NCBI GenBank assembly: GCA_963578705.1
Contig: CAUZDT010000066.1
Location: 1 to 5,491 of the forward strand
DNA length: 5,491 nucleotides
DNA from: UBA8886 sp963578705
GTDB taxonomy: Archaea > Thermoplasmatota > Poseidoniia > MGIII > CG-Epi1
Reading direction: 5' to 3'
The notes under the pieces were generated by a model. That model worked only from the letters and a program-made list of their open reading frames with translations. It was not told the origin of the DNA and searched no databases. This document shows, piece by piece, positions 1 to 5,435 of the stretch. How positions within the stretch are numbered: the first letter of the stretch is position 1; every line of letters begins with the position of its first letter. A program made the translations under genes and the position numbers.

Positions 1-2411
1 CCGCTGTCGAACAGCGCAGTGTCTCGCTTCCCTCGCAAGTGGCCTCGATGGCCGATGCAACCGTCGGAGACCAGTTGGCGTCGCTGACTTTTACCTACGA
101 CACCGACGCCAGCAAGGGGTGCCAGGGTGAGGAGGTATTCTGGCAACAGTTCAGCTACTGCCGCGTCAGCGTCACTCTCGAGAACCTTACCATCAGCTCC
201 ATCTTCGATGATACCATCGTGACCTCGCCCATCACCTCGCAGCAGCCGGTCTTTATCCCCTGGGAGCTGGTGCCAGTCGAGAACCGCTCGGCAATCATTG
301 CTGGTGACCACGCCTACCTGGCGCTGACGATTGACCGCACTGCGCTGCCGACTGAGTCGACTGACAGTGCTGAGAAGGAACTGGACCGTATCCAGCGCAG
401 CCTTGACTCAGTCGCGCTGGAGGGCGAGACCAATCTGGACGGCACGCATGTCATTAAGGACCTGCTCAGCTGGCTCAGGATTCAGAATTACTTCATCCAG
501 ATTTTCAACTATATCGTTATGATTCCGATTATCGTACTCTCGGTTTCAGTGCTGCTCTACGGTTTGCTGCTCTCGCTCGAGCAGCGCCGGCGCGAAATCG
601 CGATTCACCGCGTCATCGGTGGCGGCCCCGACGCGTTGTTGCGGATGGTGCTGGGCGAGCTGGGTATCGTGGCATTCTGCGCCTGGCTGGCGGGCTACCT
701 GCTGGCACTGCTAGCGGTGCCGTTAATCCTGAATGCTGTCGGCTTCATGCAGTTCCGCCCCGGCGAATACGATGTTTCGCCGTCGCTTGGATTGCTCGCG
801 ACGCTGGCGACGCTGGTTGTGACCGTAGGTCTGGCGCTGCTCTTTGGACGCAGCCGCACGCGCGACTTCCTGGAGCAGGAGATTTCCGAAGGCGTCCAGC
901 GCGTCATCGTCAAGCCGCAGTCGCGCTACTGGCTCCACTGGCTGCTGTTCGGGGTTGGACTCATCGCGCTGGCTGATTCATACATCGAGAGCCTGGCCAA
1001 TGACGGCCGGCTCGCAGATGACTGGGAAAAGGGCATCATCAGCAACCCGGTGCTGAACGGCATCTTCGCGGTGCTGGGGCCCTTCCTGCTCTGGATTGGC
1101 GGCGCGCTGGTGCTGGCGCGGCTCGGTGCGATGGCACCAGGGATGATGCAGCGGCTGCTCGGAAGGACGGCCGCGCTGCGCGACATTGGTCGCGGGCTGC
1201 GCGGCTCCGGCTCGGCCGAGGGCGTCGGGAAGCTGGCGCTGATTATGTTGCTAACGCTCTCCATCGTCACGATGGCTGCCGTGCAAGGCTATACGGGAAT
1301 GGCGGTCGACGAACGCACCGCGTCGCTCGCGGCTGGTGGCGACCTGAAAGTGGAGTTCCAGCAACCACTCGACCACGCCGCGGCGCTGGCAACAGTCAGC
1401 GCCGCACTGGAGGGGACCGACGTCGCAGCGGGCGATATCCGACTGGTTTCGGTCCCGCTCATTGCCATGCATCCGGCCGGCGACGAATACTCGGTTTACC
1501 AGACCTGGGTGCTGCTGGATGGAAGCCGGGAGGTCATGCGGTGGGACCGGCAGGCTTTCGGGGGCGACCCTGGGCAAACGCTCGACCGGCTCGCCGCCGG
1601 AGGCTTCAGCTACGGCGAGCAGCTGGAATTCTCGCTCGGTGAACAGCCGCAACTGGTGCTGAACCTAACCGGCGGCGCTCCCGACCAGGTGACGGTCAGC
1701 AACGTCGGCGAACACACCTGGCATCCCGGGCTTGATACCGACATTACCGCAGGCGGCATCTTCATCGGCGAGGCGAACTTCCGCACGCTGGTTGGCGACG
1801 GGGCGGTTGATGCGTGGCGCGAAACGACATGGTTCGTCGAGCTCGGCCCGCAAGGCGATGCAGAGGCGCAGCGCGCGGTGACCCGCGCGCTGGCTTTCGA
1901 CTCGTCGGTCTCGAAGGTCACCAGCTGGGATGAGGAGCATCGCGAAGTCGAGCGCAACGGCGGGCTGGTCTTCGGGACGCTGGGATTACTGACGCTACAG
2001 TTCGCGGTCGCGACGATTGCTGCGGTCGCTTCCAGCTTCGTCTTCCTGTCGCTGGTGCTGACGCAGCGCAAGCGTGAGCTTGCCATCCTGCAGGCCATCG
2101 GCGCCAGCGAGTGGCAGGTGGGACGGCTGGTGCTGTTCGAAATCATGTCGATAACGGTGGTGAGCATGCTGCTCGGCACGCTGCTGGGGGTCGGCATCTC
2201 GTATGCGTTTAATGGCATGTTCAGCCTGTTCGGGCTGATTTTCCAGTCATTCGGCGGCGCTTCAACCCCGGTTGACCGCACGCTGGTCTGGCCCTGGGGC
2301 GAGCTGCTCGTCATCGGTCTGGCGGTGCTCGCGGTCGTAATGCTAGCGCTGGTCTGGACCACAGCCCGTGCGACTCGCTCCGACCTAGCGCGCATACTGA
2401 AGGGGGAATAA
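1..2411 (+). CDS. ABC transporter permease with two FtsX domains (MacB/LolC/YbbP-like), 5' end outside window
   Basis: This is the membrane subunit of a type VII (MacB/FtsX superfamily) ABC transporter. The frame is open from base 3, so the start lies upstream; the GTG at 39 is internal. Numbering from base 39, residues 1-150 look like the extracytoplasmic part of a MacB periplasmic-core region, with a cysteine pair at 28 and 41. FtsX domain 1 follows, with membrane spans near 157-178, 205-235 and 250-270. After the first span comes a basic coupling segment (EQRRREIAIHRVIGG). Further spans lie near 297-312, 343-362 and 397-417. A second large extracytoplasmic domain occupies about 420-640. 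FtsX domain 2 has spans near 645-675, 698-725 and 756-776 and the segment TQRKRELAILQAIGAS. Nine spans are visible; the family commonly has ten in this duplicated form, so one N-terminal span is presumably off the edge. The next gene encodes the matching ATPase and begins at the base after this TAA, so the two form an operon. Substrate is unknown: lipid or lipoprotein handling, peptide export or envelope signalling are all possible. The superfamily call is firm, the function is not. Confidence 0.9.
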   Translation, partial: AVEQRSVSLPSQVASMADATVGDQLASLTFTYDTDASKGCQGEEVFWQQFSYCRVSVTLENLTISSIFDDTIVTSPITSQQPVFIPWELVPVENRSAIIAGDHAYLALTIDRTALPTESTDSAEKELDRIQRSLDSVALEGETNLDGTHVIKDLLSWLRIQNYFIQIFNYIVMIPIIVLSVSVLLYGLLLSLEQRRREIAIHRVIGGGPDALLRMVLGELGIVAFCAWLAGYLLALLAVPLILNAVGFMQFRPGEYDVSPSLGLLATLATLVVTVGLALLFGRSRTRDFLEQEISEGVQRVIVKPQSRYWLHWLLFGVGLIALADSYIESLANDGRLADDWEKGIISNPVLNGIFAVLGPFLLWIGGALVLARLGAMAPGMMQRLLGRTAALRDIGRGLRGSGSAEGVGKLALIMLLTLSIVTMAAVQGYTGMAVDERTASLAAGGDLKVEFQQPLDHAAALATVSAALEGTDVAAGDIRLVSVPLIAMHPAGDEYSVYQTWVLLDGSREVMRWDRQAFGGDPGQTLDRLAAGGFSYGEQLEFSLGEQPQLVLNLTGGAPDQVTVSNVGEHTWHPGLDTDITAGGIFIGEANFRTLVGDGAVDAWRETTWFVELGPQGDAEAQRAVTRALAFDSSVSKVTSWDEEHREVERNGGLVFGTLGLLTLQFAVATIAAVASSFVFLSLVLTQRKRELAILQAIGASEWQVGRLVLFEIMSITVVSMLLGTLLGVGISYAFNGMFSLFGLIFQSFGGASTPVDRTLVWPWGELLVIGLAVLAVVMLALVWTTARATRSDLARILKGE
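2401..2406 (+). promoter_or_regulatory. Ribosome binding site of the ABC ATPase gene
   Basis: AGGGGG lies 5 nt upstream of the ATG at 2412 and inside the last codons of the permease. It supports that start and suggests translational coupling, because the permease TAA abuts the ATG directly. Confidence 0.6.
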
Positions 2412-3353
2412 ATGGCGGAAGAATTACTCAAGGCAACCGGACTTTACCACGTCTTCGAATCGCAGGTGGAGGAAGGCAACGTTGTCGCGCTGCGCGGGCT
2501 GAGCGTCGCCTTGCGGGATGGCGAGGCAGCCGCCGTCGTCGGCCCTTCGGGCGCCGGCAAGACCACGCTCCTGAAAGCGCTGGGCGGACTGTTGAAGCCC
2601 AGCGCCGGCGTGGTGCAGCTGGCGGGCGAGGACATTACCCGCATGGCGCCCGAGCAGCTGGTGCAGCACCGGCGGGCGACGGTCTCGTTCATCTTCCAGG
2701 AGGGTAACCTGCTGCCGCACCTTTCGGCGCGCGACAACGTGCTGCAGCCGCTGCGCCACGCCGGGGTTCCGCATCGCGAGGCGGCCGCTCGCGTCGCTGA
2801 GATGCTCGACTACCTTGGCATCTCCGAGCGGGCGCACGCGCTCCCCGAGCAGCTCTCGGGCGGCGAGGCGCAGCGCACTGCGATTGCACGCGCGCTCATC
2901 ACCCGCCCGCGACTCATCCTGGCCGACGAACCCACCGGCTCGGTGGACCCGGTCACCGCGCGCAGCATCATGGAGCTTTTCACGCGCTTGCACAAGGAGC
3001 AGGAAGTGGCGTTCCTGGTCGTGACGCACAGCGAGATGGTCGCCGACTTTGCCGACCGTTCGCTCGAGCTGCAGGATGGCCGTTTCATCGCGCAGCACGG
3101 CGAAGATGTCGAGCTCGAGGACTTGGCGCTGTCGCGCGAACTCCTGCTCGACGCGGGTGGCAACCTGACGCTGACGCCTGATCTGCTGGAGGAGCTGGGC
3201 GGCCCGGGCCGCTACGAAGTGCGCGACTTGCGTCGCCATCGGCTGACGCTGTCGCGCGTCGCGGATGAGTGCAGTAACGTGTGCGAGGCGTGCAACACCC
3301 CGTTCGAGGGCGACGAAACGCAGTGCGGCAATTGCGGAGCGCTGCGCGGCTAG
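2412..3353 (+). CDS. ABC transporter ATP-binding protein (LolD/MacB class) with C-terminal zinc ribbon
   Basis: This is the nucleotide-binding subunit that powers the upstream FtsX-type permease at the cytoplasmic face. The 313-residue protein shows a complete ABC ATPase: Walker A GPSGAGKT at 44-51, Q-loop Gln96, signature LSGGE at 148-152, Walker B ending in ADEPTGSVD with catalytic Glu173, and H-loop His206. The core matches the LolD/MacB/FtsE class, which usually ends near 220-235 residues. Here about 85 residues follow. First comes an acidic stretch (about 229-247). Next is a segment that reads like strand-helix-strand (about 250-282). The tail ends in CEAC(x10)CGNC, with Cys at 291, 294, 305 and 308 and an extra Cys287, which should bind one zinc. 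All catalytic motifs are intact, so it is probably active. The role of the tail is unknown; it could be regulatory, bind a partner, or sense metal or redox state. The ATG is chosen because it abuts the permease stop and has an RBS. The TAG overlaps the stop of the convergent gene. The alternative that the tail is a separate gene is excluded, since the frame is continuous with no stop. Confidence 0.95.
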   Translation: MAEELLKATGLYHVFESQVEEGNVVALRGLSVALRDGEAAAVVGPSGAGKTTLLKALGGLLKPSAGVVQLAGEDITRMAPEQLVQHRRATVSFIFQEGNLLPHLSARDNVLQPLRHAGVPHREAAARVAEMLDYLGISERAHALPEQLSGGEAQRTAIARALITRPRLILADEPTGSVDPVTARSIMELFTRLHKEQEVAFLVVTHSEMVADFADRSLELQDGRFIAQHGEDVELEDLALSRELLLDAGGNLTLTPDLLEELGGPGRYEVRDLRRHRLTLSRVADECSNVCEACNTPFEGDETQCGNCGALRG

Positions 3354-3365
3354 CCGCGCAGCGCT
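3338..3365. repeat. Perfect 28-bp palindrome spanning the two convergent stop codons
   Basis: Bases 3338-3365 are perfectly self-complementary about a centre between 3351 and 3352. Each arm is AGCGCTGCGCGGCT read toward the centre. The central CTAG (3350-3353) supplies the TAG stop of both convergent genes. In RNA either strand could fold into a 12-bp GC-rich stem with a CUAG loop. A short pyrimidine run, CTTCTTCC, lies just to its right on the plus strand. It could act as a bidirectional 3'-end structure for the two transcripts. Archaeal termination relies mainly on U-tracts rather than hairpins, so a terminator role is inference only. Confidence 0.85.
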
Positions 3366-4048
3366 TCTTCCAGCGTCAGTTCGCCCAGCAGCACCTGCTG
3401 CGCCTGCTGCCGCGAGATGGTGCGGCGGCTACCCGACGCAATCCGTGACTCCGCCTGCAGCCGCGCCACTTCACCGGCGGTGGGACGGTAGTCCAGCTCG
3501 CGCACGCGTTCTCCACGCTTGAGCGCAATTGCCCGCGCCGCGGCGGTGTGCGACCCGCTCCCCGAGCGCCGTTCATCGACCAGCTCGACCCGCAGGTGGC
3601 GCAGCGCGGCGGCGATACGCCCGCCCGCCTCGGGGGCGCCGCTGCCGATGCGCACGGTGCAGTCGAGCGAGCAGCGTGCCACCCGGCGCACCAGCTCCGC
3701 CGCTTTATCGGGCGTAGCGCATTCGGCGCTGTGGAGCAGGCGTCGCTGCGCCAGCACCGCGACGCCGGTGGTGCCGCCCGGGTCAACGCCGATGACCAGC
3801 GGCGGCCGCCCGGCGCGGACGTGCCGCAGCTGCAACGGCAGCAGCACGACGTCGCCGAGCGCGATGACCGGCAGGCGGGTTGCCGGCAGTTGCGCGGCGT
3901 CGCTGACGACAACTTCGATTTCGTCCGATGTGGCGGGAACTGCGTCGAGCGGCAGCAGCCTGAATTCGTCGCTTTCCAGTGCCGCGACCACGCGATGCAA
4001 TAGCCCGAAGTTCTGCAGGTCCAGGCCGACCTTCAGGGTTTCACCCAT
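3350..4048 (-). CDS. Uncharacterised archaeal protein with RNase H/RuvC-like fold (possible nuclease)
   Basis: A 232-residue protein. Residues 5-65 look like an alternating strand/helix N-terminal domain. Residues 85-182 carry RNase H-fold hallmarks of the RuvC/YqgF type: strand VIGVDPGGTTGVAVL (85-99) with Asp89 as the first candidate metal ligand, then RIGSGAP (133-139) before a helix, then VELVDER (154-160) with acids at 155, 158 and 159. The next helix starts SHTAAARAIAL (166-176), where the final RNase H acid would be expected but a His (167) is seen. The C-terminus contains an Arg/Ser-rich segment, SRIASGSRRTISRQQA (201-216), and ends GELTLEEALRG, which looks DNA- or RNA-binding. It resembles uncharacterised archaeal RuvC-fold proteins of the general DUF460/COG2433 kind, but I cannot assign the exact family. 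The ATG at 4048 overlaps the endA stop by 16 nt and has no clear Shine-Dalgarno sequence, so translation is probably coupled to endA. The N-terminus makes sense as a first beta strand (LKVGLD). Nuclease activity is inference only. Confidence 0.8.
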   Translation of the reverse strand: MGETLKVGLDLQNFGLLHRVVAALESDEFRLLPLDAVPATSDEIEVVVSDAAQLPATRLPVIALGDVVLLPLQLRHVRAGRPPLVIGVDPGGTTGVAVLAQRRLLHSAECATPDKAAELVRRVARCSLDCTVRIGSGAPEAGGRIAAALRHLRVELVDERRSGSGSHTAAARAIALKRGERVRELDYRPTAGEVARLQAESRIASGSRRTISRQQAQQVLLGELTLEEALRG

Positions 4049-4710
4049 TCCAGCGCCAGGCACCGTTTGCCGTCGCTGGCGACCAGTTGCTTGCGGACGC
4101 CGTGCGCTACCCGCACCGCGCGCACGATGTCGAGCCAGCTGTCGCCGTCGCGCAGCAGGTGCAGCAGCCAAGCTGCGTGGGATTCGCCGTCGCGGTAGAC
4201 TCGGTAGCGGGTGCCGAACTTCATTCCTGAAGCGACCTGTAAGCCGGCCGCCGCCAGCGCTTCCGGTAGCGGACCGTCGGGCAGCGCGCCCCAGCCGGGA
4301 GTCGCGGCCGCGTAGTAGATTATCTCCAGCGCTTCGTCGACTAGCGCCAGCCAGTCGCCCTGCGCCAGCAACGCCAGACTGGCCGGCGCGTCGCTGCTGG
4401 TGACATGCAGCCGCACGTCCGCGCCGTCGTCGCGCGCCCGGAAGCGCAGCGCAGCGCCTTCGACGGTCGGCACGATACCGCGCTGCCGCAAGTCGTTGTA
4501 GGCAACCGGCAGTAGCTCGCCCACCAGCGCAGCCAGCTGCGCCTGTAGTTTCGCGTCGAGCTCGAGCGCCCCGTTGGCGTGGCACCAGAGCGCTTCGACC
4601 GGATGCAGTGCAATGCCGCCGGCGGCAGCGCGGCCCACGCGCTGCCGCCCCCACAGCGCCGTCGCGAGCTTGCCGGCCGGGAACTGCAGCTCGCCGTCCC
4701 GCAGCTTCAG
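4033..4710 (-). CDS. endA: tRNA-splicing endonuclease EndA, apparent CTG start
   Basis: This enzyme cuts both exon-intron junctions of archaeal pre-tRNAs at bulge-helix-bulge motifs, leaving 2',3'-cyclic phosphate ends for ligation. Read from the CTG at 4710, it is 225 residues. The C-terminal catalytic domain is diagnostic: KFGTRYRVY (164-172), HAAWLLHLL (178-186), RVAHGVRK (200-207) and a terminal EWVKP. The catalytic triad is Tyr172, His178 and Lys207. The N domain begins LRDGELQFPAGKLATALWG and includes ALHPVEALW (34-42). Residues 88-135 appear to be a degenerate second copy of the catalytic domain without the triad. The protein is longer than single-unit homotetrameric EndA (about 180) but shorter than two-unit homodimeric forms (about 300 or more). 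The first conventional start, GTG at 4638, would remove 24 residues of the family N-terminus. No ATG, GTG or TTG lies in frame between there and the upstream stop. CTG at 4710 has GGAGG 7 nt ahead and overlaps the gins51 TGA (CTGA). Identity is firm; the CTG start is well supported but unproven. Confidence 0.9.
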   Translation of the reverse strand: MKLRDGELQFPAGKLATALWGRQRVGRAAAGGIALHPVEALWCHANGALELDAKLQAQLAALVGELLPVAYNDLRQRGIVPTVEGAALRFRARDDGADVRLHVTSSDAPASLALLAQGDWLALVDEALEIIYYAAATPGWGALPDGPLPEALAAAGLQVASGMKFGTRYRVYRDGESHAAWLLHLLRDGDSWLDIVRAVRVAHGVRKQLVASDGKRCLALEWVKP

Positions 4711-5363
4711 GCTTCGCCCTCCAGCCGTTCCACCTTGCCCGCCTCGAGCAGCATGCGCGCGTTGTAGAGCGGAATGTGCGCCACGTCGTTGGCCTTGAGC
4801 GAGTAATTGCGTGCGTCAAGTCCCGTAAATGTCGGCAAATCTTCGAGGACGCGCACCAGCAGCGCTTCGGAGTCATCGATGTCGACAGGAGCTGCGGCGG
4901 CTGGTTCCGGCTCCGGCACAGCGGGTTTCGGTGCCGGCTTCGCCTTCGGCTCGGGTTTCGCGACGGGCGCCGCCGGTTCTGGCGCCGTCCGTCGCACCAG
5001 CAATTTCTGCCGGTGCTGCCCAATGACGCTGGCGACGGACTCGAGGAACTCCCGCTCCTGCTCGGTGACGGCGTGGAGCGACGGCTGCTGGCCGTTGACC
5101 TTCTCGCGCGCCAGCCGCGTCAGCTTGCGCTCGCGGTGTTTGTGCAGTTCCAGCTTCAGGTCGGAGAGCTTGCTGATATCGCCGTTGGCGCGCTGGAATC
5201 GCTGTTCGTCCTCACGAGCCGCGTCGCGCGCCTTCTCGAGGCCATGCTCCAACCGCGCCAGCCGCTCGTGGAAGTGGGCTGGAAGCTTCACCAGCCGCCC
5301 ATCGCGGCGTTCCGCCAGCGCCTGCACTCGCAGGTCTCGCAGTGTGAGTTCATCCAGACTCAT
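4707..5363 (-). CDS. gins51: Archaeal GINS complex subunit, Gins51 (Sld5/Psf1-like)
   Basis: GINS binds MCM and the Cdc45/RecJ-like protein to form the replicative helicase (CMG-like) at the fork. This 218-residue protein has the A-then-B domain order of Sld5/Psf1 and archaeal Gins51; Psf2/Psf3-type subunits have the reverse order. The helical A domain covers about 1-123: DELTLRDLRVQALAE at the start, then LVKLPAHFHERLARLE (24-39), then a long charged helix with KLELHKHRERKLTRLA (70-85), and TEQEREFLESVASVI (100-114). Residues 126-160 are a Pro/Ala/Lys/Glu linker of low complexity. The small beta B domain (168-214) carries VRVLEDLPTFTGLDARNY and LKANDVAHIPLYNARMLLE, both typical. The ATG at 5363 is the natural family start and has no Shine-Dalgarno sequence; a TATA-like tract about 25 bp upstream suggests a leaderless transcript. 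It is first in the operon, with endA starting at its stop codon. The partner Gins23, if present, is not in this window. Confidence 0.9.
   Translation of the reverse strand: MSLDELTLRDLRVQALAERRDGRLVKLPAHFHERLARLEHGLEKARDAAREDEQRFQRANGDISKLSDLKLELHKHRERKLTRLAREKVNGQQPSLHAVTEQEREFLESVASVIGQHRQKLLVRRTAPEPAAPVAKPEPKAKPAPKPAVPEPEPAAAAPVDIDDSEALLVRVLEDLPTFTGLDARNYSLKANDVAHIPLYNARMLLEAGKVERLEGEA
4718..4722 (-). promoter_or_regulatory. Shine-Dalgarno sequence that decides the endA CTG start
   Basis: On the minus strand, GGAGG is followed by 7 nt and then CTG at 4710-4708. It lies within the final codons of gins51. It is the best RBS in this operon and supports start at the non-canonical CTG rather than the GTG 72 nt further in. 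Confidence 0.65.
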
Positions 5364-5383
5364 CGAGGGGTAATTGCCGGCCC

Positions 5384-5393
5384 TAAAGAAAAA
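5384..5393 (-). promoter_or_regulatory. Possible TATA-like element for the gins51-endA operon
   Basis: The minus strand reads TTTTTCTTTA here, an AT-rich tract in GC-rich DNA. Its centre is about 25 bp before the gins51 ATG, the distance expected between an archaeal TATA box and the transcription start. This would give a leaderless mRNA, which agrees with the missing RBS. The match to the consensus is poor. Confidence 0.35.
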
Positions 5394-5409
5394 CTTCCCT
5401 GCAATACTG

Positions 5410-5414
5410 TTTAA
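5410..5414 (+). promoter_or_regulatory. Possible TATA-like element for the divergent zinc-ribbon gene
   Basis: TTTAA, within ACTGTTTAACC, is centred about 24 bp before the ATG at 5436. The spacing fits archaeal TBP binding with transcription starting at or very near the start codon. It is a short motif with modest specificity. Confidence 0.35.
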
Positions 5415-5435
5415 CCCGCCCTACAATGGAGCAAT

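Noticed and set aside
39..41. GTG as the start of the permease
   Set aside because: The frame stays open to the window edge, and the family's N-terminal membrane span is missing, so the gene begins upstream.
1610..2431. A 273-codon minus-strand frame opposite the permease
   Set aside because: It is Ser/Thr/Pro-rich with no motif, and it lies antisense to FtsX domain 2, whose own frame is convincing.
2424..3239. A 271-codon minus-strand frame opposite the ABC ATPase
   Set aside because: It is a mirror frame of a gene with all ABC motifs intact; its composition (Arg/Gln/Ala-rich) is typical of a shadow.
3338..3370. A classical bacterial intrinsic terminator at the palindrome
   Set aside because: There is no run of T after the stem (only CTTCTTCC), and the hosts appear archaeal, where U-tracts rather than hairpins drive termination.
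4033..4135. EndA as an inactive paralogue
   Set aside because: Tyr172, His178 and Lys207 are all present in proper family context, so the catalytic domain looks functional.
4636..4638. GTG as the start of endA
   Set aside because: It would delete the first strands of the EndA N domain and leave a strong Shine-Dalgarno sequence and the CTGA overlap unexplained.
3350..5023. A continuous 557-codon minus-strand frame
   Set aside because: Only its last 232 codons are the RNase H-like gene. The rest is an Arg/Ala/Ser-rich shadow of endA and gins51 in high-GC DNA, and it lacks recognisable motifs.
4608..5414. A 268-codon plus-strand frame opposite gins51
   Set aside because: It is antisense to the clear GINS A and B domains, and its translation has no recognisable fold or start context.
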